From the NCBI RefSeq assembly GCF_009932725.1, contig NZ_BLJU01000018.1, forward strand, positions 1-64,000: a stretch of DNA of 64,000 nt, written 5' to 3'. The first letter of the stretch is position 1. The number at the start of each line of letters is the position of its first letter. The stretch is from Pseudomonas yangonensis. Lineage in GTDB: Bacteria; Pseudomonadota; Gammaproteobacteria; Pseudomonadales; Pseudomonadaceae. The position numbers and the translations under genes are program-made. The notes beneath the pieces are model-generated. The model was given only the letters and a program-made list of their open reading frames with translations, was not told the origin of the DNA and searched no databases. Positions 1 to 8,194 of the stretch are shown here, piece after piece.

Positions 1-236
1 AAGCGGCCATCCTTGATGGCCACCGCGCTGGCATTGGGCTTTTCAGGATCGACCGTATGCAGACGGCCATTGAACAGGATGAGATCGGCGCTCATGGAGC
101 CTCCGGATGAGCTGGCGGAAGAACTGTCGGCCATGGCCGCGAAGGGCAGGGCGGACCACAGCGCGCCAGCAGCGCCGAGGACGCTGCTGGTGGCGAGAAA
201 GTGGCGACGTTTTGGGTCGGTGGGCTCCTGGCTCAT
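1..236 (-). CDS. Tat-exported amidohydrolase (YtcJ-like), N-terminal part only
   Basis: The gene starts at 236 and runs out of the window, so only about 78 residues are visible. The N-terminus has a twin-arginine signal (KRRHFLAT followed by an Ala/Leu-rich stretch ending near AMA), so export of a folded enzyme to the periplasm is expected. The first mature residues, ADLILFNGRLHTVDPEKP, are the start of the composite beta domain seen in amidohydrolase-superfamily proteins such as YtcJ and N-substituted formamide deformylases. The metal-binding HxH lies outside the window, so substrate and activity cannot be judged. The ATG overlaps the stop of the ABM-domain gene (ATGA at 233-236), which implies translational coupling and a shared operon. 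Confidence 0.8.
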   Translation of the reverse strand, partial: MSQEPTDPKRRHFLATSSVLGAAGALWSALPFAAMADSSSASSSGGSMSADLILFNGRLHTVDPEKPNASAVAIKDGR

Positions 237-811
237 GGTTGGTCCTCGTTTGTAGTTGGTCGAAGCCAGGCAGCAAACAGCCGCGTGGTCATGGGCATGA
301 ACAGGTACACCACGAGCAGGACTATGCTCAGGGTGATCAGAACGTTGCTCGGCAGGTACCCGCCAAGCCTGGGAACAAGTTGAAAGAAGGGCTGCCAGAG
401 CAGCGGTACCAGTAAGCTCAGCGGTAGGATCACCAGAAAGGTGACGCAGGCCTGTTTCCAGCGGGGCGGCGAGGTCTGCGCGCTTTCAGGCATAAACCAG
501 AACTCCTTGCCCTGGGCGATCTCCAATTGGTCGCCTGCGCGCAGCAGAGGTTGAACCTCGGCAATCAGCTGTCGCCTTTGTTCGGAGTCGATCCAGTTCT
601 GCAACTGCTGCAGACCGGCGAAACGCAGCACGCAGGTGAACTGCGCAAGACTGGCCTGACGGCTGCGCACCACGTCCACGCCGAGGTGGCCTGGGCATTG
701 GCTGGCAGTGGTGATGATGCGCCGTAGCCAGGCCTCGTAACGCGGCAAGTGGCTGAGGCGAATCTGGTGGCGCACCACAAGGGTGACGGTTTCCTGTTGC
801 GTCTCGCTCAT
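233..811 (-). CDS. ABM-domain protein with two C-terminal membrane segments
   Basis: A 192-residue protein. Residues about 8-105 match an antibiotic biosynthesis monooxygenase (ABM) ferredoxin-like domain: a VTLVVRHQI opening strand, a mid-domain GHLGVDVVRS strand, and a LQNWIDSEQRRQLI helix. The rest holds two hydrophobic spans (near residues 130-155 and 162-180) with basic ends, so the ABM domain is probably tethered to the inner membrane. ABM domains may be cofactor-free oxygenases, heme-degrading enzymes or merely structural; nothing here decides which. ATG at 811 was chosen; an in-frame ATG at 829 is also possible. It lies 98 bp downstream of the YcaC-like gene and overlaps the amidohydrolase start by ATGA. 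Confidence 0.75.
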   Translation of the reverse strand: MSETQQETVTLVVRHQIRLSHLPRYEAWLRRIITTASQCPGHLGVDVVRSRQASLAQFTCVLRFAGLQQLQNWIDSEQRRQLIAEVQPLLRAGDQLEIAQGKEFWFMPESAQTSPPRWKQACVTFLVILPLSLLVPLLWQPFFQLVPRLGGYLPSNVLITLSIVLLVVYLFMPMTTRLFAAWLRPTTNEDQP

Positions 812-908
812 GCTGGAGACTCTGCGCATGGCCTTGGTCTTATCGATCCAGCGACGCGCAGCGATGCGCGCCACTGGTCGAGTCGGGGGCGTTACCGGCG
901 TCAGGGGC

Positions 909-1595
909 TCAGATGGGCGCCGCCACCGGGGCCAGGGTCGGGCCGTGCTGCACCCGCTCCGGCGCCTTGTGCACCATGGTATAGGCGTAGTCCACGCCCA
1001 TGCCGTAGGCACCGGAGTGCTCTTTGACCAGCGCCATGACGGCGTCGTAGGTGTCGCGGTTCTTCCAGTCGCGCTGCCATTCCAGCAACACCTGCTGCCA
1101 GGTCACCGGTACCACGCCGGCCTGGATCATGCGCTGCATGGCGTAGTCGTGGGCCGCCTGGGTGGTGCCGCCGGAGGCGTCGGCGACCATGTAGATCTCG
1201 TAACCGGCATCATGCATGGCGTTCAGGGCGAAGGTGGTGTTGCACACCTCGGTCCACAGGCCGGAGACGATGACCTTGTTGCGGCCGTTCTTCTTCAGCG
1301 CGTCCCGCACTTTCTGGTCGTCCCAGGAGTTCATCGAGGTGCGCTCCAGAAGCGGCGCATCGGGGAACACGGCGAGCAGCTCGGGGTAGGTGTGGCCGGA
1401 GAAGCTCTCGGTCTCGACCGTGGTGATGATGGTCGGCACGTTGAAGATCTTCGCCGCCTTGGCCAGGCCAACGGTGTTGTTCTTCAGGGTCTGGCGGTCG
1501 ATGCTCTGCACACCGAAGGCCATTTGAGGCTGCTGGTCGATGAAGATCAGCTGGCTATTGTGCGGGGTCAGGAGTTCGGTTTTTGGAGTGCTCAT
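909..1595 (-). CDS. ycaC: YcaC-like cysteine hydrolase (isochorismatase superfamily)
   Basis: 228 residues. The isochorismatase-fold signatures are clear: Asp20 in the opening strand (LIFIDQQ) and the nucleophile Cys118 in SGLWTEVCNT, in the arrangement seen in E. coli YcaC. The family hydrolyses amides or esters through the cysteine; YcaC itself has no established physiological substrate. ATG 1595 was chosen because AGGTAAG lies just upstream; an upstream TTG at 1619 has no comparable ribosome site. It is first in the three-gene minus-strand unit with the ABM protein and exported amidohydrolase, which suggests a small catabolic or detoxification pathway (inference). Confidence 0.85.
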   Translation of the reverse strand: MSTPKTELLTPHNSQLIFIDQQPQMAFGVQSIDRQTLKNNTVGLAKAAKIFNVPTIITTVETESFSGHTYPELLAVFPDAPLLERTSMNSWDDQKVRDALKKNGRNKVIVSGLWTEVCNTTFALNAMHDAGYEIYMVADASGGTTQAAHDYAMQRMIQAGVVPVTWQQVLLEWQRDWKNRDTYDAVMALVKEHSGAYGMGVDYAYTMVHKAPERVQHGPTLAPVAAPI

Positions 1596-1741
1596 AGCGC
1601 TTACCTGTTGGTATGACAATTAACGTTTTGCCCTTCGCCAAGTTGATTTTTTTCTTCACCAAGGGCATACGGAAGCACTATCTCAGCTCGTTTCTGATGA
1701 CGATTGGACTGCTTTGCTACTTTGGTATCAGGCTACGGTGA

Positions 1742-2210
1742 TCAATCCGGCGCGCTCACGCAGTGAGATTCCCGCTGCCGATTACTCTGCCACGTCGCTG
1801 AAAAACAGATCGGACAAGCCAAGGTCATGCTGACATTTCGGCTATATCCGGTCGCTTGAGGTATTAAGGCCAGCTCCCGGTGCAGTGCTTTCCTGTGAAA
1901 GTCGAACAGGTCATCGTTCAGGCCTCTGAGCTGCTCGCTGAATGTGATCTCTGACAGGCAGATCTCGACCTCTGGTTCTTCCTCACGACACTGAGCGAGC
2001 AGGGTGGTCAGGCGTGCCTCCTGCAAGAGAACCTTGCCAGTCCAGGACAGCCGCGTGGTTCGCTCGAACAACTGCACGCCCAGGCGCTACTCCAGGCTCC
2101 TTGATGATCCGGGACCGGGGCGACTGCCGATATGCAAGCCCGCGGCGACTCGCGCAAAGTGCGGTCCTTCTGCGAAGGCAGATGAAACGGTGAAGGTGGC
2201 GCAGTTCCAT
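1742..2210 (-). pseudogene. Decayed LysR-family regulator
   Basis: Read from an ATG at 2210, the opening codons give MELRHL, the normal start of many LysR regulators. The reading frame then loses the helix-turn-helix: typical pieces (IKE, GVQLFERTTRL, GKVLLQEAR) are recovered only by changing frame around 2070-2100. Codons for EEEPEVEICLSEITFSEQLRG and NDDLFDF follow, matching the start of a LysR effector domain, and then similarity ends. About half of a normal 300-residue gene is missing. It lies immediately upstream of the YcaC/ABM/amidohydrolase unit on the same strand, so it may be the former regulator of that unit (inference). Confidence 0.75.
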
Positions 2211-2554
2211 GGCCTTTTTCATCCATCAGTTGCCCAGTTGCCGAGGGCGGCTTGCACGTCGCCATTCCAGGTTGGCTGGCGACGCTGGTTAACGATCTGC
2301 AGCGGGGCACCACCCAGCGCGGCGGCATCACCGGCACTGGCGGCCAGGGTCCACATCTGTAACAACAGCACAAAGCCGCCAGCTGCGGCACCGATCAGGG
2401 CGATGGCCAAATTCCGCCGCCTGGGGCTGGCCGCCAGGGTCAGTAGGAATCAGTTATACGGACAATAGCGCTGAACCTCGATCAAGGTGGGGCATCTGCG
2501 ACGGCACGCTATTTAACATAATATACATTATGCGAACCTTTGAACCTGGTGCCG
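2211..2554. other. Gene-poor stretch with a possible small membrane-protein remnant
   Basis: No recognisable intact gene. On the minus strand an ATG at 2410 opens 63 codons ending at 2219, with one hydrophobic span near the N-terminus and no ribosome site I can see. I do not recognise it, and beside a decayed LysR gene it may be debris from the same rearrangement. The last 50 bases near 2510-2554 are AT-richer and lie just past the stop of the AraC-family gene. Confidence 0.4.
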
Positions 2555-3574
2555 CTATGTCCGCCCCGCGGATTTGTCCCCCTTCGCCGAACGAACGTTG
2601 CCGAAGCGCATCTCCTTCGACGGCGGATATCCGTAGAACTCCGTGTAGCATTTGCTGAAATGACTCGATGAAACGAATCCACAAGCCAGGGACACATCGA
2701 GGATCGGCAAATCGGAATGCTGCAGCAGCCGTCGCCCTTCAGTCAGGCGTAGCTCCAGGTAGTAACGAACTGGCGTGGTCGTCATCTGATCCTGAAACAA
2801 CCGCTCGATCTGTCGCCTGGATCGCCCGACATACTGGGCGATCTGGCTAAGGCTCAGCGGTTCTTCGATGTTGGCGCACATCAGTTGCACTACATTGCGC
2901 AGCGGCTCGCTCATCTTGTCGTGCAGCGACGGACGTGCGCGACGGTAGCGCGACTCTTCGAACGCCAGGATGTCGGTAATGCCATCGGCCAGTTCCCGGC
3001 CATGCCGCTTGCGAATCCATTCCATCACCATATGAAAGGCACCACTGGGGCTGGCGGCCGTCAAACGATTGCCATCGACCATATAGCTTTCGCTGGTCAC
3101 CTCACTGTTTTTGGCGACCTCAGCCAGTACGGCGCGATTCTCGGGATGGATTGCGCATTTGTGACCATCCAGCAGCCCGGCCTGGCCGAGAAACCAGGCG
3201 CCATTCCACAGTCCTGCGAGTTCTACGGACTGCTTGTTCGCGCTGTGCAGCAAGGCGCTCAGTGCTGGCGAGGCTTTCAGTGGCGTACGCAGGCCACCAC
3301 AGACCACCAGCAGATCCATATGCGCCATGTGCGACAGCTGAATCTGCGCGCCAGGACAGATCACCAGCCCCAGGTCGCTGGTTACCGACTCGCCAGTCAG
3401 ACTATAAGACTCGGTAACGAAGCAGCCAGGGCTGATCAGGTTGGCCGTGACCATGGTATCGAGCGCCTGGGTATAGGCCGGCAAGGAGAAATGCTCGAGC
3501 AACAGAAAACCCACCCGCGCCTGTTTGACCGGCTGTTTCTTGTCATCGACGAAACGCAGGTTCTTCCCCTGCAT
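2555..3574 (-). CDS. GlxA-type AraC-family regulator (DJ-1/PfpI-like sensor domain)
   Basis: 339 residues from the ATG at 3574, a normal length for this family. Residues about 15-190 form a DJ-1/PfpI-like (class I glutamine amidotransferase-like) domain: VGFLLLEHFSLPAYTQALD, then LLVVCGG, then ELAGLWNGAWFLGQAGLLDG. The final 100 residues are an AraC-type double helix-turn-helix (LSLSQIAQYVGRSRRQIERLF; ILDVSLACGFVSSSHFSKCY). Relatives such as CdhR, GbdR and ArgR control carnitine, betaine or arginine catabolism; no adjacent catabolic operon identifies the effector. The reading frame stays open to 3718, but that extension carries a terminator-like hairpin and lacks family sequence, so the shorter form is preferred. 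Confidence 0.82.
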   Translation of the reverse strand: MQGKNLRFVDDKKQPVKQARVGFLLLEHFSLPAYTQALDTMVTANLISPGCFVTESYSLTGESVTSDLGLVICPGAQIQLSHMAHMDLLVVCGGLRTPLKASPALSALLHSANKQSVELAGLWNGAWFLGQAGLLDGHKCAIHPENRAVLAEVAKNSEVTSESYMVDGNRLTAASPSGAFHMVMEWIRKRHGRELADGITDILAFEESRYRRARPSLHDKMSEPLRNVVQLMCANIEEPLSLSQIAQYVGRSRRQIERLFQDQMTTTPVRYYLELRLTEGRRLLQHSDLPILDVSLACGFVSSSHFSKCYTEFYGYPPSKEMRFGNVRSAKGDKSAGRT

Positions 3575-3904
3575 GGCTTCGCTGAAGCTGCGTTTTGGTA
3601 ACACTGTCACGACCTTATCCGAATACGTTTTTATTGGACTTGTTATCAGAAGCGGTATGCTCAAGCCGCTTTTTTGCAATGCATCATCGCGCAAGAGCAC
3701 CCTCCTCTGCCTACTCAACGGCGACCATCAGAGCATCGATTCTTCCCGATTAGCTTGCGCGCGGCAAACCGCAACTGGTTCCGCGTTACGGCCCGATATC
3801 TGCCGCTCAGGCCGCACGTAAACCAGTATGTGCCTACACTGTTTGGCCATATCATTGTGACTTGCACGAAACGAACGATACCGCCTGACTTTCCGGGAGG
3901 GCTT
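3575..3904. promoter_or_regulatory. Divergent intergenic region with a terminator-like hairpin
   Basis: 330 bp between the minus-strand AraC regulator and the plus-strand DinB-like gene; it should hold both promoters. AAGCGG (3650-3655) pairs with CCGCTT (3666-3671) and is followed by a T run, which resembles a plus-strand intrinsic terminator, although no plus-strand gene ends here. I see no other clear operator. Confidence 0.35.
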
Positions 3905-4429
3905 ATGATGGTCAGTACTGCCATGGGCAGCATGCTCATCGAATACAAGCGTTGGGCAGACAAGCTTTTTCTCGACAGTGTCGCTGAGCTTCCCACTCAA
4001 GAACTGACTCGCGAACACGCAGGTCCTATCAAGACCATCATCGCCGTCCTGAACCACATGTACGTGGTGGATCGAATCTGGCAAGCCCACCTCGAAGGCC
4101 GGGAGCACGGTTTCACCTCGCGTCAGGCGATGCCCTATCCAGAGCTGTCCGAATTGCGTCAAGCGCAACTGGAGATCGATAACTGGCTCGTTGACTGGTA
4201 TGCCGGGCAAACCGAGGCGACGTTGGCCCGTAGCATCGACTTCTCCTTCATCTCGGGTAATCGCGGGAGCATGTCCGCCGAAGCCATGATCTTGCATCTC
4301 GTCAATCATGCGACCTACCACAGAGGCTGGCTGGTACAAATGTACTTCGAGATCCCGGCTATGCCCCCAATGACAGACCTGTGCGTTTATCTGACCGAAG
4401 CGCAGCAGGGTTCTTTGAGCAACTGCTAA
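3905..4429 (+). CDS. DinB-fold protein
   Basis: 174 residues with the DinB/YfiT four-helix-bundle pattern: an N-terminal YKRWADKLFLDSVAELP helix, a first metal-ligand His in the helix containing LNHMYVVDRIWQAH, and the late pair in HLVNHATYHRGW. These three histidines form the divalent-metal site in the family, whose members include thiol transferases (bacillithiol or mycothiol types) and damage-induced proteins of unknown role. ATG 3905 follows a GGGAGGG ribosome site; ATG 3908 is an alternative. The stop overlaps the stop of the convergent LysR gene by a few bases. Confidence 0.82.
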   Translation: MMVSTAMGSMLIEYKRWADKLFLDSVAELPTQELTREHAGPIKTIIAVLNHMYVVDRIWQAHLEGREHGFTSRQAMPYPELSELRQAQLEIDNWLVDWYAGQTEATLARSIDFSFISGNRGSMSAEAMILHLVNHATYHRGWLVQMYFEIPAMPPMTDLCVYLTEAQQGSLSNC

Positions 4430-5328
4430 GCGCTCATGTGCTCGATTATCTTGCTCCTGAGCCAGCGCTCGGCGGGATCGTTGTCGGTTACCCCACTCCA
4501 GACCATGGCCAAATCCGATGTCACGATGGGAAACGGCGGATCGTCGGCACGTAGATGGGTGCCTTCGATCAAGGCTGCAGCGGCGTAATCGGGCACTGAT
4601 GCCAACAACTCCGTGCCGGCCAGGATAGAGCGCAACCCACTGAACTGCGGTACCGCCAGCACGACTCTACGCGAGCGTCCCAACTTGGCCAGGTCATTAT
4701 CGATATTGCCGGTGAGGTCTCCCGAGAATGACACCAACGCATGCGGCCGTGCGCAATAATCGTCGAGCGTCAGAGGCCCGGGACGGCTATCACCTCTTAG
4801 TACCTTGACCTTCAGTTCGCGCAGCTTGCGACGTTTTGCATTGGCAGGCAGCTCAGCGGTGTAACTGACGCCTACGGATATTTCTCCCGAGGCCAGCATG
4901 GGTGACATGAGCAGAAAGTTGACGCGCCGGACGACGATCACCACTTCTGGCGCTTCCTCGCGCAATTGATTGAGCAACGCGGGGAACAGTCCGAACTCTG
5001 CGTCATCGGACAGGCCGATGCGAAACGTGTCCCTGTTGGTAGCCGGGTTGAATTCGCGGGCTCGGCTGACAGCGCTGGAGATGGTGTCCATTGCCGGCTG
5101 CAGCTCTCTGAGAATCGCCAGCGCGCGTGCCGTCGGCTCGAAAGCACGCCCGTTACGCACCAGCAGCGGGTCGTCGAAGAGATCGCGTAACCGCGCCAAA
5201 GCGGCGCTGACGGCGGGCTGCCCCAGGAACAGCTTCTCTGCTGCCCGAGTCAGGTTTTTCTCGAACATCAGCGTTTCGAAGATTACCAGCAGGTTCAAAT
5301 CGACACGGCGCAGATCGTTGCGATTCAT
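4426..5328 (-). CDS. LysR-family regulator, close paralogue of MexT
   Basis: 300 residues: an N-terminal winged helix-turn-helix (RAAEKLFLGQPAVSAALARL) and a periplasmic-binding-protein-like effector domain. It is strikingly similar to the MexT regulator at 29589-30503: I count 49 of the first 60 residues identical, and the C-terminal DNDPAERWLRS is shared. MexT activates mexEF-oprN; this copy has no efflux pump nearby, being convergent with the DinB gene and divergent from the DNA-repair cluster. ATG 5328 follows GAGGT at good spacing. It is probably an intact regulator that arose by duplication or was left behind when a target was lost. I saw no nod-box-like site just upstream. Confidence 0.85.
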   Translation of the reverse strand: MNRNDLRRVDLNLLVIFETLMFEKNLTRAAEKLFLGQPAVSAALARLRDLFDDPLLVRNGRAFEPTARALAILRELQPAMDTISSAVSRAREFNPATNRDTFRIGLSDDAEFGLFPALLNQLREEAPEVVIVVRRVNFLLMSPMLASGEISVGVSYTAELPANAKRRKLRELKVKVLRGDSRPGPLTLDDYCARPHALVSFSGDLTGNIDNDLAKLGRSRRVVLAVPQFSGLRSILAGTELLASVPDYAAAALIEGTHLRADDPPFPIVTSDLAMVWSGVTDNDPAERWLRSKIIEHMSA

Positions 5329-5531
5329 GAACAGACCTCGTGGAGTGCAATCTGACAAGCATTAAAGCACCCCCTGTCTGCAGGTACTTCGTTTTGCCTG
5401 TGGCGTGTTGCAACTGAGCGTCGTTAAGGGGCCGTATGCCTCAGAGTAGCTTCGGCGCTGGCCCCGCCTGAAATCCGAACCTAATCTCCTGCCTGTCGCT
5501 CTAAGCTCTATCAATGCGCCAAGGGGATTTC

Positions 5532-6539
5532 ATGGATCTGGTCGTTGCCCGTCCCGAAGGTCTTTACTGTCCACCCGGTGATTTCTACATCGATCCGTGG
5601 CGACCGGTGGAACGCTCGATCATCACCCATGCCCATGGCGATCACGCCCGCCGCGGCAATGGTCATTATCTGGCGGCGGCGCCCGGCGAAGGCATTCTGC
5701 GCTCGCGCCTGGGCGACGATATCCGTCTGCAGACCCTGGCCTACGGCGAACGCCTCGAGCACCACGGCGTAACCCTGAGTTTTCATCCCGCCGGGCACGT
5801 GCTCGGTTCGGCGCAGGTGCGTCTGGAATACCAGGGCGAAGTCTGGGTCGCCTCGGGGGATTACAAGGTCGAGCCGGACGGCACCTGCGCCCCCTTCGAG
5901 CCGGTGCGTTGCCATACATTCATCAGCGAATCCACCTTCGGCCTGCCGATCTACCGCTGGCCATCCCAGGCCGAGATCTTCGCCGCTATCGACGCCTGGT
6001 GGCGCGCCAATGCCGCCGCCGGCAAGGCCAGCGTGCTGTTCGCCTACGCCTTCGGCAAGGCCCAGCGCATTCTCCACGGCATCGACGCCAGCATCGGGCC
6101 GATTCTGGTGCACGGCGCCGTCGAGCCGCTGAACGAGGTGTATCGAGCCGGGGGCGTACATCTGCCGCCTACCCGTTACGCCGGTGATATCGCCAGGAAC
6201 GACCCGCTGCTGCGCCAGGCGCTGATCCTCGCGCCGCCCTCGGCCGGCGGCAGCACCTGGATGCGCCGTTTCGGCGACTACAGCGACGCCTTCGCCAGCG
6301 GCTGGATGCTGCTGCGCGGCACACGCCGGCGGCGTGGCGTGGACCGCGGCTTCGCCCTCTCCGACCACGCCGACTGGCCCGGCCTGCTGTGGGCCATCGA
6401 GCAGACCGGCGCCGAACGGGTGATGGTCACCCACGGCCAGGTCAACGTGCTGGTGCGTCATCTGCGCGAGCAAGGCCTCGATGCCCGCGCCTTCCAGACC
6501 GAATACGGCGATGAAGACGACGTGGAGCCGAGCCCATGA
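5532..6539 (+). CDS. Ligase-associated DNA damage response exonuclease (metallo-beta-lactamase fold)
   Basis: 335 residues. The metallo-beta-lactamase metal motif is present as ITHAHGDHA (HxHxDH, residues about 34-40), and later LSDHADW and VTHGQ match the beta-CASP nuclease motifs of the SNM1/Pso2 group. By family the protein is a 5' exonuclease/phosphatase of the Lhr-ligase-exonuclease-PdeM system. ATG 5532 was chosen because AAGGGGA stands just upstream; ATG 5514 lacks a site. The stop overlaps the ligase start as ATGA (6536-6539). It is the first of four co-directional genes, so the operon promoter should lie in 5329-5531; I saw no LexA box there. Confidence 0.9.
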   Translation: MDLVVARPEGLYCPPGDFYIDPWRPVERSIITHAHGDHARRGNGHYLAAAPGEGILRSRLGDDIRLQTLAYGERLEHHGVTLSFHPAGHVLGSAQVRLEYQGEVWVASGDYKVEPDGTCAPFEPVRCHTFISESTFGLPIYRWPSQAEIFAAIDAWWRANAAAGKASVLFAYAFGKAQRILHGIDASIGPILVHGAVEPLNEVYRAGGVHLPPTRYAGDIARNDPLLRQALILAPPSAGGSTWMRRFGDYSDAFASGWMLLRGTRRRRGVDRGFALSDHADWPGLLWAIEQTGAERVMVTHGQVNVLVRHLREQGLDARAFQTEYGDEDDVEPSP

Positions 6540-8194
6540 AAGCCTTCGCCGAACTCTACGCGCGGCTGGACGCCACCACCTCGAGCAACGCCAAGCTGCA
6601 GGCGATGCAGGAGTATTTCGCCGAAGCGCCGCCAGCGGATGCGGCCTGGGCGGTGTACTTTCTGGCCGGCGGCCGGCCACGTCAGGTCGTGCCGACACGG
6701 GTGCTGCGCGAGCTGGCCACCCGGCTTGCCGGCCTGTCCGACTGGCTGTTCGAGGAGAGCTACCAGGCCGTCGGCGATCTGGCGGAAACCATCGCCCTGC
6801 TCCTGCCCGAATCGCAGCACGCCTCCGAACAGGGGCTGGCCTGGTGGCTGGAAGAACAACTGCTGCCCCTGCGCGGCCTGCCGCCCGCGGAGCTGGCCGA
6901 GCGCCTGCCACCTTTATGGGCGCAGCTGGATCGACAAAGCCTGATGGTCAGCCTCAAGCTGCTCACCGGCGCCTTTCGCGTCGGCGTCTCCAAGCTGCTG
7001 GTGACCCGTGCCCTGGCCGGCCTGGCGCAGATCGACGCCAAGCGTGTGGCGCAGCGGCTGGTGGGGTACACCGATCTGTCGCATCGGCCGACCGCGCAGC
7101 GCTACCTGGCACTGATCGCCGCCGAGTCGGAGGACGAACACGCCCAGCGCGGCGGTCAGCCCTACCCCTTCTTCCTCGCCCATCCGCTGCAGCAGCCTTT
7201 GGAGCAGTTCGACGCTCAGCTGGGGCCGGCCAGCGACTGGCTGGTGGAATGGAAGTGGGACGGCATTCGCGCGCAGCTGGTCAAGCGCGACGGTCGCCTG
7301 TGGTTGTGGTCCCGCGGCGAGGAGCTGATCACCGAGCGTTTCCCGGAGCTGCGCGAACTGGCAGAGGCGCTGCCGGACGGTAGCGTGCTCGATGGCGAGC
7401 TGGTGGCCTGGAAGGAGCCCACCCCAGGCAGCGGCGCGGTGTTCGGCATTCAGCCCTTCGCCCTGCTGCAACAGCGCATCGGCCGCAAGACCCTGAGCAA
7501 GAAACTGCTGGAAGAGGTACCCGCCGCGCTGCTGGCCTACGACCTGCTGGAATGGCGTGGCGAAGACTGGCGCTCGCGCCCCCAGGACGAGCGCCGCGCC
7601 CGCCTGGAACTGCTGGTGGCGGAGGTCGGCGATGCCCGTCTGCAGCTCTCGCCGCAACTCACCGGCCGCGACTGGCAGGACTTTGCCCGCCAGCGCGAAG
7701 CCTCCCGTGAGCTGGGCGTAGAAGGCATGATGCTCAAGCGCCGCGACTCCCTGTACGGGGTCGGCCGCACCCGCGATCTGGGCCTGTGGTGGAAGTGGAA
7801 GATCGACCCGTTCAGCGTCGACGCGGTGCTGATCTATGCCCAGCGCGGCCACGGTCGCCGGGCCAGTCTGTACAGCGACTACACCTTCGCCGTGTGGGAC
7901 GACTCCACGCCTGGCGAGCGCGTGCTGGTGCCCTTCGCCAAGGCCTACTCGGGCCTCACCGACGACGAGATGCGCAAGGTCGATGCAATCATCCGCAAGA
8001 CCACCGTGGAGAAATTCGGCCCGGTGCGCAGCGTCACTCCGACCCTGGTGTTCGAGCTGGGTTTCGAGGGCATCGCCCTGTCCAAGCGGCACAAGAGCGG
8101 CGTCGCCGTACGCTTTCCGCGCATGCTGCGCTGGCGTACCGACAAGCGGGTGGAGGACGCCGACACCCTGGCCACGCTGCAAGGGCTGCTCTGA
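6536..8194 (+). CDS. ATP-dependent DNA ligase of the damage-response cluster
   Basis: 552 residues. An N-terminal helical DNA-binding domain (about 1-200) is followed by the nucleotidyltransferase core, with adenylation lysine Lys240 in EWKWDGIR (motif I), then DGELVAW (motif III), EGMMLKRRDS (motif IV) and WWKWK (motif V), and a C-terminal OB domain. This is the cisplatin damage-response ligase type, separate from the NAD-dependent LigA that seals Okazaki fragments. It overlaps the exonuclease upstream (ATGA) and the helicase downstream (TGATG). Co-occurrence with a nuclease, helicase and phosphoesterase points to repair of crosslinks or of breaks with modified ends (inference from family knowledge). 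Confidence 0.93.
   Translation: MKAFAELYARLDATTSSNAKLQAMQEYFAEAPPADAAWAVYFLAGGRPRQVVPTRVLRELATRLAGLSDWLFEESYQAVGDLAETIALLLPESQHASEQGLAWWLEEQLLPLRGLPPAELAERLPPLWAQLDRQSLMVSLKLLTGAFRVGVSKLLVTRALAGLAQIDAKRVAQRLVGYTDLSHRPTAQRYLALIAAESEDEHAQRGGQPYPFFLAHPLQQPLEQFDAQLGPASDWLVEWKWDGIRAQLVKRDGRLWLWSRGEELITERFPELRELAEALPDGSVLDGELVAWKEPTPGSGAVFGIQPFALLQQRIGRKTLSKKLLEEVPAALLAYDLLEWRGEDWRSRPQDERRARLELLVAEVGDARLQLSPQLTGRDWQDFARQREASRELGVEGMMLKRRDSLYGVGRTRDLGLWWKWKIDPFSVDAVLIYAQRGHGRRASLYSDYTFAVWDDSTPGERVLVPFAKAYSGLTDDEMRKVDAIIRKTTVEKFGPVRSVTPTLVFELGFEGIALSKRHKSGVAVRFPRMLRWRTDKRVEDADTLATLQGLL

Noticed and set aside
1596..1619. TTG start at 1619 for the YcaC-like protein
   Set aside because: ATG at 1595 has a better ribosome site and starts on the family sequence.
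2219..2410. 63-codon minus-strand frame beside the decayed LysR gene
   Set aside because: No recognised family and no ribosome site; kept only as part of the gene-poor stretch.
3650..3675. Plus-strand intrinsic terminator between AraC and DinB genes
   Set aside because: The hairpin and T run are real, but no plus-strand gene ends here, so a terminator role is not supported.
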